The notes: generated by a model from the letters alone, not told the origin. A stretch of DNA of 64,000 nucleotides from Amoebidium appalachense (GCA_963693365.1 CAVNZM010000015.1:5084001-5148000), one strand, 5' to 3'. Positions 1 to 38,810 are shown, numbered from the stretch's first letter. Translations and numbers: made by a program.

Positions 1-60
<60 letters not shown>

Positions 61-1511
61 TGGTGGGCATGCGTGGGCGAGTGCACACACACACCCTTGC
101 TTGGTGTTGGGAGGGGGGAATGGGAGAGGGAGCGGGGGAAGGGGGGGAGGATGGTGAGAGGGGGGGGGGGGGGGGGGGAGCATGCATACTTGACTTTCGG
201 TTGCTTGCTGCCCTGCCTTGGCCATCTTATGGCTATGAAGGAAATGGTAGTAGCACAGAGAAAGGGACACGATCCTCTTTGCATTGAGGAAACTGTTTGC
301 GGCAGGGCGCTAGAGCATTTATTTTCTCTTACTGTTAGCGTGTGTTCTCTAATTTGACTGGTATATTGCCTGGCTCTTGTTCTATTGGGGCTCTGTGAAT
401 TTTTGTGGGGGACAGATGGAGAGAGGGCCAAGGGAGGGGAATATTCTGTAGAGAGATACAGGGTGGGGCCAGTGGTGGCTAGCAGGATGGGCTAAAGGGA
501 GAATTTCTGTGTCCCTGCATGTGGGAGGGTGGGTGGACGAGTGTGTGTGTGTGTGTGTGGGTGTGTGGGTGGGTGGGTGGGTGGGTGGGTGGGTGGTTGT
601 GTTGTTGGGCGGGGGAGTGGGGAGGGGAGTGGGGCGGGAGACGTTATGGTTTTACACTTGGAAGTATCTCTCTCGATCATATAGTAATTCTGTTCTACAT
701 TTGGTTGGGTAGGTGACTGAGGTGACTTTTTTTTTTTTCTTTTTTTTTTTGAGGGGGGTGGGGATGGGGGGAGGGGGGAAGGTGGTGGTGGTGGGGAGGG
801 TGGGATGGGGGTGAAAGGGGGGGGGGGGGGGGGGGGGGGGTCCTATAGGTAGATGTCTTCTTTAAGATGTCTTCTTTAGTACTGCTCATGCTAATAAGAG
901 ACGAGGACTTGTGTGTGTGTGTTTGTGTTTGTGCCTGGGGAGGGGGGGGGGGGGGGGGGGGGGGGAAGGGGGGAAGGAAGGAGGGGGTCGATAAGAGGAT
1001 ACTCGGACGTTTAGCTTTGCAAGTAAGCAGTAGGGGACGAAATAATAAATCATGAAAAGTCATGAAAAAGGGGGATAATAAGGGGAAAAACCAAGAATGG
1101 GAAGAAGTGACAAGAATAAGAGAGGAAAATGGATAGAAACAAATAATCCAGAAAGGGAGAGCTGAAAAACGTAAGACGGAGTAGAACGGGTGGGAAACAC
1201 ATAGTATGGGGAGCATCGTCCCCAGGGGCCGGGGGGGGGGGGGGGGGGGGGGGGGGGTTACAGGGGGAGGGGTATTACTTCGTAAGAAAAAGGTTATTGA
1301 TTTCGTCGAAAACGCATGGAAAAAAGAATTGTTTAGTGGATGGGGAAGCAAGGAAATTGACCAACTGGTAAGTATAGTTAACCAAACAGACTCTGATCCA
1401 CACTAAGGGGAGCATTGTCCCTCTGGGGTTGGAAGGTTTTTTTTGTTTTTTTTTTTTGTTTTTTTTTTGTTGTTTTTTTTTGGTGGCGGTGGTGGTGGTG
1501 GTGGTGGTGGT

Positions 1512-1545
<34 letters not shown>

Positions 1546-1684
1546 GGTTACCAAAGATTTGGGAAGAAAAAGGCGCCATTTTGCTTGAAAGCACATTTGA
1601 TAAAGAACTGTTTATATGATGGAGGGGAGAGCAAGAAATTTTGCTGGAAAACAAGGAATCTTGCTAAGCGTGCTGGCTGGGTGG
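1..1684. other. Repeat-rich upstream region, no gene recognised
   Basis: The region opens with a GT array (about 1-57), followed by G homopolymer tracts near 160-178, 819-841, 942-965, 1230-1256 and 1511-1544, GGGT repeats near 560-596 and T-rich patches. I see no recognisable protein here. A short 5' coding or untranslated exon of the F-BAR gene could lie in it, because the base before 1691 is also a plausible splice acceptor. Confidence 0.5.
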
Positions 1685-10823
<9,139 letters not shown>

Positions 10824-11178
10824 CCAATGAAGTGGATCTGTTGAGAACTAAAGCTAGGATTAGGTCTGTGAAGGCATATTTCTAAAATGACCGATAAGTT
10901 CCTGTTGAGTGCATGATGTTAAAAAAAAAAAAAAAAAAAAAAAGCTCTTCTTTTGTCAATAGTTTGTCGTATTTGCCTTTGCCTAGGATTTTGTAATCCA
11001 AGACAGATTCTTTTTTAGCTGACCCTGAAATAATCCCTATAGTATGGGCAGGTTTTGTACATCTTCTGATAGGTTTTAGTTTTCAAGTGTAGCCGATGTT
11101 GGCTAATGCATTCAGTTACAGTACGGCAAATACATAATGCCCCAAATTCATGACATGGAGTCGAACCATATGAGCAGG

Positions 11179-11213
<35 letters not shown>

Positions 11214-11588
11214 AGTCAAATCCCGCGAATCCTATCATTAACAGACACAATTACCCGGCCTGTACGGTTACCGTACATGGGCCGTCATGCAGTATTGCCA
11301 TTGTTAGTTCACTTATAGAAGTGAAGGTCTGTAAAAGATCGCATCAATTTTTCTGGACATCTTGTATGATTTTAGTGGCTACAGAAAATATATGGGGCTG
11401 GGGGGGCAGGGGAAGGGGGGGGGGGGGGGGGGGGGGGTTGTGTGTGTGTGTGTTTGGGGGGGGGGGGGGGGGGGAGCCTTGTGACTTCCCTATGCAAAGG
11501 TTAAACAAAGTCACAAGAAACAGGCAGTATTTTTGCAAGGCTTGAGTAGCTTGTCTACGGAGGGAGTTTGCTTGGCTTAAGACGATCG
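10824..11588. other. 3' flank of the F-BAR/SH3 gene
   Basis: This stretch should hold the 3' UTR, although no clear AATAAA signal is seen. An A homopolymer lies at 10921-10943, about 100 bp after the stop, and C and G tracts lie near 11182-11211 and 11415-11473. No coding region is recognised. Confidence 0.5.
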
Positions 11589-11594
11589 TAGTCC

Positions 11595-12147
11595 AGGGCC
11601 CAACCACATCGGCAGAGTCAGCTTGCGAAAAGCAGAATTGTTCTTCAAAAGCGGAATTATCCTGCAAAGCAGATTATTCTGCAAAAAGCAAAATCATTCT
11701 GCAAAAGCAGAATCACTCTGCTTTTAGCAGAATCATTCTGCTTTTAGCAGAATTATTCCGCAAAAAGCAAAATTATTCTGCTTTCGGCAGCAGAATAGTT
11801 CTGCTTCCAGCAGAATATATTCTGCTTTCAGCAGATTGATTCTGCTTTTGCACGTTTTAGGAGACTGAAAAAAGCAGAATAATTCTGCTTCCAGCAGAAT
11901 ATATTCTGCTTTCAGCAGATTGATTCTGCTTTTGCACGTTTGAGGAGACTAAAAAAAGCAGAATTATTCTGCTTTCGGCAGCAGAATAATTCTGCTTCTA
12001 GCAAATTTTAGCAGATTGATTCTGCCTTTGCAGAATAATTCTGGTTTTAGGAAAATAAATGAATTTCAGCTTTTTACAGAATGACTCTGCTTTTTGCAGA
12101 ATAATTCTGCTCGGAGCAAGTTGACTCAGCCGATGTGGTTGGGTCCT
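11595..12147. mobile_element. Foldback/MITE-like element with 32-bp TIRs and 6-bp target duplication
   Basis: The terminal inverted repeats are 11595-11626 and 12116-12147. They begin AGGGCCCAACCACATCGGC and AGGACCCAACCACATCGGC and differ at 3 of 32 positions. The element is flanked by the direct repeat TAGTCC at 11589-11594 and 12148-12153, a likely target-site duplication. The interior is almost wholly short palindromes of the type GCAGAAT-N-ATTCTGC, including a tandem duplication of about 112 bp (two units within ~11790-12000). There is no transposase ORF, so it is non-autonomous. The superfamily is uncertain; the TIR and 6-bp duplication fit no single family cleanly. Confidence 0.85.
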
Positions 12148-12153
12148 TAGTCC

Positions 12154-15170
<3,017 letters not shown>

Positions 15171-15939
15171 CGTGCGCGCGTCAATGACGGTGTACGGTGT
15201 GTGTATAGCATGTGCGTGGTGTGTGCCAAGACGTATTGGCACTATATATTAGTACTGCGCATGCATATTAACCAAAACCAAATCAAACTCGCGACCCAGC
15301 TTTGCCAAGTTATTCCCAAAAAAGTCACAACGTCATCAAAAACCTAAAACACATCATTTTTGAAGGGGAAAAATGGTAACAAAGAGCTCAGGTTCAACGG
15401 CTTCAAAGGCATCATGTGCACGTGCACGTGCCATCAGCCCCATCATACAGTACGGCGGGCCGACTACGGTAGCTGCATTTGGATTAAGAAGCACTGCCAG
15501 CTGCTGACCTGACGGACCGTCGTCTTAAATTAGCGGGTATTAATAACTTGCAATTGCCAAACGCCCGGGCCCCGGGCTTCCGATTCGACGACGGGCACTG
15601 CCACAAGTAGTTACACTCGCTAACGGTTGTCGATATGTACCTGGATTTATCATATGTACACCGTTAAATTTGTGGCACACACGTTGCACATGTACGACAG
15701 CGTTTTTTTATTTTTATTTATTTTTATTTTTTATTTATTTATTTATATCCAGCACTACCAATTCCCCGTCCTCCTCCTAGTGAAGTCTGGCAGCTCTGGG
15801 CCTCCAAGCGCATGCGTTCTCGGAACAGAATATTAGACAACACTGAGGTGAGACCGTCTCAGGAAACGATCTTGCTTGCACCAACTGACTGTAGATCTGC
15901 TGCATTCCATTCATCACCAGGTTAATGTCATGTAAGAAT

Positions 15940-16465
15940 TCGGCCATTTATAGTTCAAAGTAACTAGTGTCTTCTTTACCCCTAACAAGGCATATATAAT
16001 CTCTCCCATGTGTTACGTGCAACGTTCTTCTGTCTTTCGTTCTATAAAATGAAGCACAAGACCGTTTATTGATATCCTTGCGTCTGGCAGTTTCAGAATG
16101 TGATCCCAAAAATAATGCTGTGCATCTGTGACATCATTGTTGGTCCCACGAGATCAGTGTAACATCGAAGAACTTGACGCTGCCAAAGCATCGGAAAAAC
16201 CAAGAGAGAAGCACAGTCAGTATATTATTAAACAGTTTTAAGATTCAATTTAAATTAATGAATATTTTATAGTAAACTAGGGATTTCATTACTATTTTGT
16301 TGCTAACTAGTTTTCAATCTGACAATTTGATTATTTCGATGTCAATGAACATGAACTTTTCATCGTGGATCCTTAAACCCCCACTGAATCCACCAAGGGG
16401 AACATTCCCAGCTCCTTTCCGAACCCTTGATACATTCCACCCCGAGATCTTTTTATTGCTTTGAT
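15940..16465 (+). repeat. Intergenic direct duplication, copy 1
   Basis: Collinear matches to 17360-17916 include GTGTCTTCTTTAC (15967 and 17387), GA[TC]ATCCTTGCGTC (16071 and 17490), CCACGAGATCA (16146 and 17588) and GAACATTCC followed by CTTTCCGA (about 16400 and 17848). The offset rises from about 1420 to 1450, so the copies are diverged with small indels. A TATA-like stretch is at 15993-16000. Confidence 0.65.
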
Positions 16466-17291
16466 TTCATCAGAGTTTCCATGTGATCTACAAACGTGCT
16501 CTAAACTGCGACTTATACACCACAGTGTATATGCAGGCACATAAATCTTTATGTTATGTTACAATTTAATAAAGGCTGCTACCATATATTTTGGGGCCAT
16601 ATGGAATTATGTTGACATATGCAGTACGCTTTGCCTTCGGGAAGACAGGACCGTTTTATGTTTGAGGAATGTCTGCAGGAATGTCTACGCCACCAAGTGA
16701 TTGGTCAATGCGCTATGGTATATAAAATAGCATCGCACATTGTTGGATCCTTACAACGCCCAAACCCTGTCACAAGTCTCCAGTCCTACCTTTCCCTCCA
16801 AACTGGCTGGCTAAGTTACTGTCAATAGTCTACTAATATTATTATTATTGTTATTATTATTAGTTGAAAAGCAAACAGTTACTGGCCAAACGGTGCATGG
16901 CATGCCCCACAAAACCTTCTGGGGTTTTGGAGCTCATGATAAACGGGAAAACGAAAGTACAAACTTTGAGTATAATATAATTAGCGACCGTCGTCAGGTA
17001 TGAAATGGTACCCACGAACATCACCCTTTATAAAAAATCCTGGCCGTGATATGTTTGCCAATAGTAATTATTCAGCTGTATCGACTCCATTCTCCAAGGG
17101 CAGGAGTGACCAGTCCCTCCCGAACCGAATTCCGGACCGCCTCGAAACATTAACATAAGACATTTTTTTTTCAAATGTAGCTGGTACCATTTTTTATTTT
17201 TATTTTTTTTCAGAGCTCAGTAACATACATGACTGTGGGAGTCGGGACCGGGTCACGTGTCTGCAGTGAGTATTTTGGTGGCGCGCAATCA

Positions 17292-17352
17292 CCATGTCGG
17301 GTGGCTCAGGGGTCGGGTAGCGATCTTGGACTCCTATGTGCTGCATTCCACA
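17292..17352 (+). other. Weak tRNA-derived SINE-like stretch
   Basis: GGGTGGCTCAGGGGTCGGG fits a pol III A box (TGGCTCAGGGG). It is followed by GCGATCTTGGACTCC and a degraded B-box-like GCATTCCACATCC. I cannot fold a complete cloverleaf, so a decayed tRNA-related element is only a possibility. Confidence 0.2.
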
Positions 17353-17359
17353 TCCAGCT

Positions 17360-17916
17360 TTTTACCCCTAGTCACATTTCAAGGTGGTGTCTTCTTTACA
17401 CCTGAAACTGTAAAGGGGCATATAAAATCGCTGTAACTTATGATTTCAGTTGAATTAACAGTCTTTTGTTCTATATACAAATGGTCATTGACATCCTTGC
17501 GTCGTATAGTTAGCACGCGACCGTCCGTTGTGCATGCATCTGTACATTTTTGTTTCCCAATCGCAATATTTGATTCAATTTATGATACCACGAGATCAAT
17601 AAAATATCAACTTCGTAATGTCAACGGCAGTGAAATGCGAACACTGGAAACGGCGAAAAAAATCGAGAAAAAAACAAGAGAAGTGCAGAAAGAATTAAAT
17701 AAAACATATTTAGTGTTTATTGTGGTTTTGAAACTATTTATGGTAACGTAAATTCTTTTTGTTTCCCCCTTTTACTGTCAATCAGTAACGTTGTTTGATT
17801 ATTTTTTAGTTAAAAGAATCTCAAAACCCCCTTTGGTTGGCTAGGGAGAACATTCCGTGCCTCTTTCCGACCCCCCTCAGGCTGACACAATCCACCCTGA
17901 GACTGTTTTATTGCGG
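17360..17916 (+). repeat. Intergenic direct duplication, copy 2, upstream of the PAN-domain gene
   Basis: This is the diverged partner of 15940-16465 (matches listed there). It ends about 120 bp before the start codon of the gene at 18034, so it probably covers the promoter or 5' UTR of that gene. Confidence 0.65.
17421..17428 (+). promoter_or_regulatory. TATA-like box candidate
   Basis: TATAAAAT lies about 610 bp upstream of ATG 18034. A related TATATAAT sits at the corresponding place (15993-16000) in the duplicated copy. The distance to the start codon is long unless there is a long leader, so this is tentative. Confidence 0.25.
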
Positions 17917-18033
17917 GAACGGTTAAAACCAGCCAAAACTCTCCACTTTTCTTACCAACCCGTTTGCAACCTACCAACTTATGCAACCTCCATCGTAGTT
18001 ACTACAGCAGGGTTCGGAGTAAAGAAGTTCGAG

Positions 18034-31123
<13,090 letters not shown>

Positions 31124-31126
<3 letters not shown>

Positions 31127-31227
31127 CCGAATGTGTAAAGTACGCAGTGCACGACAGATAATGCAAAATGGAGCTTGCAAAGCACACACAAAGAGTATGC
31201 ATGGCAAGCAGAGCCCACCATCTTCAG

Positions 31228-31228
<1 letters not shown>
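31124..31228 (-). mobile_element. Dispersed poly-C-tailed element, copy D
   Basis: On the minus strand it reads GGTGGGCTCTGCTTGCC, ATGCATACTCTTTGTGTG and ends GCGTACTTTACACATTCGG followed by AACCCC and a long C tract. Start and end match the copies at 45843 and 5462. It is intergenic and in the opposite orientation to most others. Confidence 0.55.
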
Positions 31229-31258
<30 letters not shown>

Positions 31259-31390
31259 AAATAATAATAATATATAAATAAATCAACATAAGTAAATAAA
31301 TAAATAAAGAAAATGAAAAATGAAAAAAGAATCATCCACAGTACCCGAGTTTCGACCAATTCATCTCGTCAACGAAACCACACCACTACC

Positions 31391-31394
<4 letters not shown>

Positions 31395-31449
<55 letters not shown>
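31395..31449 (+). repeat. (ATT)n array followed by T and G tracts
   Basis: About 18 ATT/TAT triplets run into a T tract (about 31449-31470) and a G tract. Confidence 0.9.
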
Positions 31450-31995
31450 TTTTTTTTTTTTTTTTTTTTTGGGGGGGGGGGGGGGGGGTTATGATGAAAG
31501 GTTGTCCTTTAATGTGAAATGCACATATGCACGTGTATCTTCGCCTTGCCTCTGCTGCAACTCATCAGAACATGGTCTCTTATTATAAAAATGGGAATGC
31601 AACATTTGATATAAACACAAAGAGAAACAGGGCACGGGCTTGTGCGCAGGAAAATGACGTGCACTACAAGTAGTTGCATACTTCCTTTAGATTTGTGTGC
31701 ATAAACATGTTTCGTAAAGATCACATGCATGTAGAGAAATGGTTGTAGCAAAGAAAAAAAAAAAGGGGGGGGGGGGGGGGGGGGGGGGAGGGGGGTATGC
31801 AATAGTGACTGGAAATATGGAGGAGACACTACAAGACAAAATAAAAAACGTCACAAAAAAGAAAACCTCGAAATCAAACATGTTATGACGGAACAAACGG
31901 TTTAAACAAAAAGAGTTCAGGCAGACCACACTTGAAGAATGACAGGGAGGTGGGGATGGGGGAGGGGGGGGGTTGCATGTGTGTGCATGTGTATG

Positions 31996-32470
<475 letters not shown>

Positions 32471-32569
32471 ACACGCAAAAGTGTCTGTGCTTTGGCCAAA
32501 GCGGGAAGCACGCGGGGGGAGGGAGGGAGGGAGGGAGGGAGGGGAGGGGGGGGGGGGGGGGGGAGGGGG

Positions 32570-34548
32570 TTTTCCATACCCACGATGGTCCGTGCCTGTA
32601 TGGCATCTCTCAGCTCCTGAATTTGTTCCGCTTGCCTACCCGGCTGGTACCTAAATTGGGGGACAACAGACCGACGTAATTTTCGGACACGTCGCAAGGT
32701 CGGTAAGGTCCAAAATACCAATATCATGCACGGCTACGCGGGAGAGGTTGGGATGGCCCGTTAAGAGACCATGCTCCGTAACGTATGCACACCGTCCAAT
32801 TCGAGCGTTTTAAGGCCTGTTGCACCCGCTAGCGCACTGATGTCGGCCAACTTTGGGCAATCGCATATGCCTACAGCACGTAGCCCAGGTGCGTGCATGG
32901 GCACATTGCCGAAAGTGGCGAGGTCATCTGAAGAGCTTATCACTAGAGTCTCCAAATTGGGTTGGTTGATTTTGCACAGCCTGTCACCGGGAACCTGTGA
33001 AAGGCACAGATCGACAACGGAGGGCGGAAGCTGGATGGTAATCATGTCGAGTTTCCGACAGCGAGAAAATGTGACGTCTATCAACCCGTTGCACTTTTCC
33101 AATCCTCCGACATCGCACAACTCCAAACACCCTTGGAGTCTTACCTTCTGCAGGTGCTTGTGCGGGGACATCGACACAATCTGCGCGATTTTATGGTCGT
33201 ATTCTATGGTTAGCTCGCGTAGCAACGTCATGCTATCTAACACGAGCGATCGAACCACCGGCCCACTAACCAATAGGATAGCGATATTGGTCTCTGAGCC
33301 GTTGGCCGAAATCCGGCAGTTTGTTAGTTTGAGCGCTGTAAGTGCGGCAAACTGGGCTAGCCAGTCTACCGAAAAGGCGAAGCTGTAAAGAGAAAGCTCT
33401 CTCATCGTCTTGGCGGATTTACACAATCCGCGCGGCGCTGGGCGAAGGAATGCCACCGGAGGGTTGCGGGGTCCAATTTGAACGGAGCAGGACTCCAACT
33501 GGTCTGTTTCGAAATCGGGTAACGGGGAGAGGAAGCTGGTACAACAGATGGCGATATTGCGCAAAGTCCGGCAGAGTTCGATCGCTGACACATCCAATTC
33601 TCCCTTAAAGTTAGCATTGAGCACCTCCAAATTAGGAAGGTACGGCACAACGTTTAACCACCCGAGTGTTCCCCAAACCGCACGCCGTTATAGACAAGCA
33701 CTTCAAATTTCCCCACGACCCCATTATGCCGAAATCGATTGAATGATCGTCACCAAGAGGGTCCTGGTCTTCGATATCGATTGCAATCTCTCCCATATTT
33801 GGAAAGATATGGGGTATCGTCGGCAGTCTGTTCATGTCCCCCTCTTGTGATTGAAAATTGAACGATACTTTCTTCAAATTCGGGTTTCTCTGCACGAACA
33901 AGGGTCGGTCCAAACCGTCGACAAAACGAAGAAAGGGACTGTCCAAGCACAAATATTCCAAAACGGGACATCTGTCCCATACCGCCCGCAAAATTTCCAC
34001 TGGCGTATCCCACCGGAGGTATACCCTGTCAAGGGCGAAAGTTTTTAGTCTACCCCCCGACCGATTGGAGCGCCACATCCACAAGAACACCTAAAAATCC
34101 CTCCTCCGAATCCGGCTCGGCCCTTGTCTGCAAGATTTCTACCGTGTGCACGTTAGTGAGATCGGCGAGTTTGCGGCAAAACTGGAGAGCGCAATGTCGC
34201 TGGTCGTCGCTAGCCCAAGTCCACTTGTCATCCAACTTGTACCTGACAACTCCGATCGCCGCGTGCCACGGCTTTATATTGCTGAGGCTACACACCACAA
34301 GCATATCCCCTTCTTGATGCTCTTCCCCGTTCTCCGACCCGCTTTCGCCATTTCAACCCGCAAACGATCTGTGTTCGTTTTGGTCCCTAGTTGTGCGAAA
34401 GCGGATATTGCTATTAGGCCCGCCTGGGGGGACCGTGCAAGAGCGCAGCACCGACTAGACACGAGGGAAAACGACAGACGGCTATAAAGCGGCAAATAGC
34501 GTAAAATTTTGAAGAGAAGCTCGTTGGGAAGTCGGAGTAGGCGGCCAT
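32570..34548 (-). pseudogene. F-box/leucine-rich-repeat protein relic with multiple frameshifts
   Basis: The relic reads leftward. After an acceptor (TTCTCACAG, forward 34549-34557) the frame opens with an F-box (LPNELLFKILRYLPLYSRLS, then LVSSRCCALA) and continues as about 500 residues of irregular LRRs (LKTFALDRV, LEYLCLDSP, LEVLNANF, LRELTIEYD, LETLVISSSDD, LKTLELDGV). The frame must change near 34338, in a C6 run at 34053-34058, near 33671-33674, near 32765 (after LRSM, where GHPNLSRVAVHD continues) and again near 32665. The 5' exon was not found. F-box proteins are substrate adaptors of SCF ubiquitin ligases. Exons of the three neighbouring genes hold frame across comparable G/C runs, including G7 at 53419, so genuine decay is favoured over base errors. 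The absence of introns across about 2 kb contrasts with the neighbours and could mean a retrocopy. Confidence 0.75.
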
Positions 34549-34948
34549 CTGTGAGAAAAAAGGGTAAATCAAGTGAGAGAGATCATAACGACAGAATCAT
34601 ATTGGTTGCTGTTAGGCAGCTGGGAAGGCGGATTGCGCAGGCTTAACACCAAGCACACATGTGCACGAACAGATAGATTAAGGTGGAGGGGTTCGTAGGC
34701 TGATGCATTTCTTTCTGTAATGGCGGGAGATTGACGAGAAATGGAAGGAAGGAAAAACAGGAGTGAGGGGAGAGTGGGAGAGGGAGGAGAGAGGAGGAGG
34801 GGAGAGAAGAGAGAGGGGAGGGACAAAGGAAGAGAAGGGAGGGGGTGTAGATGGGTGGGTGGGTGGGGAGAGGGTGAGATAGAGGAACGAAGAAAGAGGA
34901 GAGAAGGGAAAGAGGGGGAGGGGGGAATGGGAAGGAGAACGGGACGGG

Positions 34949-34993
<45 letters not shown>

Positions 34994-35559
34994 AGAAGGA
35001 GGAGATTGAAGGAAGGATGGGGCAGGGGGGAAAAGGGAGGGGGATGTGTGCAGTAGAGGATTGAAATAATTGAAGAGGAGAACACCAAACCAACGGCGAA
35101 ACATAAAACGTCAAAAAAGTACTGATGTATGCATAGACGGTTTAATGTACATCAGTGGAGGCAAAAAGACAAAATACAAACCGTAACAAAATACAAAAGC
35201 CAGAAGCAAAACATAATAATAATAATGATAATAATAAAGCAGGCGATAGACAAGTGAGCATAGCCCATCATTAGGGAGATACCCATGACCCATTATCTGT
35301 TTCAACGGCAACTGGCAAGTCAAATGGTCTTCACTCAAGACCAGCATGGAGCAACCTAAAAAAAAAAAATCAAAAACACATGCAAGGAGAAATAGCAGCA
35401 AAAAACATAAAAACGGGGGGAAAGGGGGGTTGGAAGAGCGGATGGGAGGAGGAGGCGGGAAGGGGAGAATGCAAATCAAAATATACAAAGTACACATTCA
35501 GAGGGATAACACAGGTTACACAACACACACGCAAAGAGTCTGAACATAACGCAGAGAAG
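34549..35559. other. Intergenic, purine-rich tracts
   Basis: GA/GGA-rich sequence from about 34740-35050 contains a long G tract (34951-34992), followed by about 300 bp of unique-looking sequence. The first exon of the F-box gene may lie here on the minus strand, but none could be identified. Confidence 0.45.
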
Positions 35560-36840
<1,281 letters not shown>

Positions 36841-37383
36841 AAAACCGTAGCGAGACGTTGACATAAGGAAAAAGCGCTGAAGTGAAACCGGCCGCCATGA
36901 GACAAGTCTCTTTGACTGCCCACAGAAATCCTCAAGCTGCTTTTTCCACAAGAATGTTTCATAACCGTAAAAAACATACCTTGGGTGCCGGTGTGAGGGC
37001 CCGGAACCAAGGCACCACGCCACATGATAGATGGTGTCGCTAGGAAGATGCAGGTGCTTGTATACGGGGTGATATCGAACTACAGCCTACAACACCCGCC
37101 ACAACTCACATAAAATACCTATTTATATTATTCGAAGAACAAAGCCAAAAGAAACCGAGAAAAATGCGAAAGAAGGAAGAATGAGAAATCCAAAGACAAA
37201 AGACAGTAGACTAATAAACCTTGCTCCTTGGACCAGCAAAAGAAAGTGTGAGCCTGTGTTCTGGGCAGGGGTGCCTAGGATTACGTAATCTCATGAAAAC
37301 TTAACATTAGTCTAAATATGCGTACTCGATTGCACCATAGTCTGGTAGCAAACTTATGGTGCTATGCCGTTCTCACGACGAGC
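36841..37383. other. Unique intergenic sequence upstream of the CRE pair
   Basis: A 48-codon ORF at 36897-37043 starts in a strong context (GCCGCCATGA) but resembles nothing I know. No other coding signal is evident. Confidence 0.4.
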
Positions 37384-37422
37384 TGACGTCACCCATCGGA
37401 AAAAGAACCGCTGGTGACGTCA
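37384..37422 (+). promoter_or_regulatory. Pair of CRE palindromes, candidate promoter of the deubiquitinase gene
   Basis: Two perfect TGACGTCA sites (37384-37391 and 37415-37422) lie 31 bp apart, just upstream of a unique segment that may hold the first exons of the protease gene. Such octamers bind CREB/ATF bZIP factors near promoters. Assignment to this gene is by position only. Confidence 0.4.
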
Positions 37423-37588
37423 CCTGTTGTGCACCAGGACGACGTTTTCTCGTTTTGGCTCGTTCCAGGTCCAGCGGCCGGAGCCCTATATTTTGATTTC
37501 AAAAAGTGTCCAGGAAAAGCGACGAGGCAGGAGCAAGGGGAAAGTAAGAAGCATGTAGGAGCAGTAGTTGAGTTTTCTTTTCTGAAAG

Positions 37589-38447
37589 ATGGTGTGGCAC
37601 GAAGACACAGTCGGCGACACCAAGGTATTTGCATGCATGTGCTTGATTTCTCTAAACAGGGAAGGGGGAGGAGTTGAGAACATACAGAGTGATGAGACGT
37701 TTTTAGTTGTTCGAATCGAGATATCAAAGAGTTCGTTCGAGATGAAGAATTGTGTAAGTGCTTTTGCCATAGGGTCCGGAATGGTGGAATGGGGCAGGTT
37801 ATTACACTCTCTCTCGGCGAGGCTGAAAGGTAGAAAAGACCTAAGTGTGAGCAAGTGAAGGTATTCTACAAATCCCTGTTTAGGTCAAGGAAATCTGTTT
37901 TGATGTTGTGAATGATTCAGAGCTGACAGTGCGTGGGTAGATCTTTGCAAACGAAACTCCATGACATGCACATGCTCTTTGCTCACCTTCATTCTCGAAC
38001 TCTTTACTTCTATAACATTCCATTAACATGAAGAACATTCAGAGAAACAAGCGGCCGAAACAAGCGGCCAGATGTGGATTACTTGATTGCAGCAATTTTT
38101 CTAAAAGCACCCAAGTGCCCGTGCGGATGATCTATGGAAATGCGTGTGATGCCGTGTGTTTGTGCACAGGTGCTGTGTTCGGTGCTTGAATCGTCCGTGA
38201 ACCTGTCTGTTCGTAGGCTCCTTCTGCCAGTCTACCCGTGTACACGGGCTTTGTCTATCCGTATTTGGGTGTGTGTGTGTACGTGTGCGTGTACATGTTG
38301 TGTGTGTGTGTGTGTGTGGGGCGTAAAGGCATTCACGCATTTACGTGAATGTATGACAATGTCTTACATCAGAGGGGGCAGAGGGGGCCCGAGGATACAC
38401 GTCTGGAAACACCCATTATCTTTGCAGGCCCACACAGGGAACATGAG
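37589..38447 (+). other. Possible 5' exons of the deubiquitinase gene
   Basis: Three segments have plausible splice borders: an ATG at 37589 followed by MVWHEDTVGDTK up to a GTATTT donor (37625), an exon opening after GCACAG at 38170 (VLCSVLESSVNLSVRR), and a 20-base microexon 38428-38447 between TTTGCAG and GTAAGT. The wording DTVGDTK is reminiscent of a ubiquitin-like fold, which USP4/15 proteins carry N-terminally. Phases and homology are too weak to join them. Confidence 0.25.
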
Positions 38448-38761
38448 GTAAGTCATATTTTTGCTTGTGTCCTTTATTCAAGGTGTCGTGTCCTGTGTGT
38501 GCTGGAGTTTGGGTCTGCAAGGTACCATGGTCATGTGCTGAAGGCATGTAGAGTTTGCTTGGTTGATAGCTGCTGCTGCTGGTGGTGAAAGGAGATAAGG
38601 GGGGAGGGGGGGAGGGGGGGAGGTGGAGGGGGGAAAGAGGAAGGTCTTGGCGATGGCGGCGACGGTGGTGTTTGCCGGAGGGGTGGGGTTAAGGGGAAAG
38701 GGAGGGAGGAAAGAGGAAGTTGCTGCTGCTGCTGGTGGTGGTGGTGTTGGTTTTTTTTTTG

Positions 38762-38793
<32 letters not shown>

Positions 38794-38810
38794 GGAGAGG
38801 GGGGGAGGAG

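Noticed and set aside
16619-16828. 69-aa ORF between the two duplicated segments
   Set aside because: No recognisable family, no splice or composition support; at most a candidate remnant.
17440-17751. 103-aa ORF in duplication copy 2
   Set aside because: The diverged copy 1 does not keep this frame open, so there is no sign of coding constraint.
36897-37043. 48-codon ORF with a strong start context
   Set aside because: Nothing recognisable and no supporting exon. Mentioned in the region note only.
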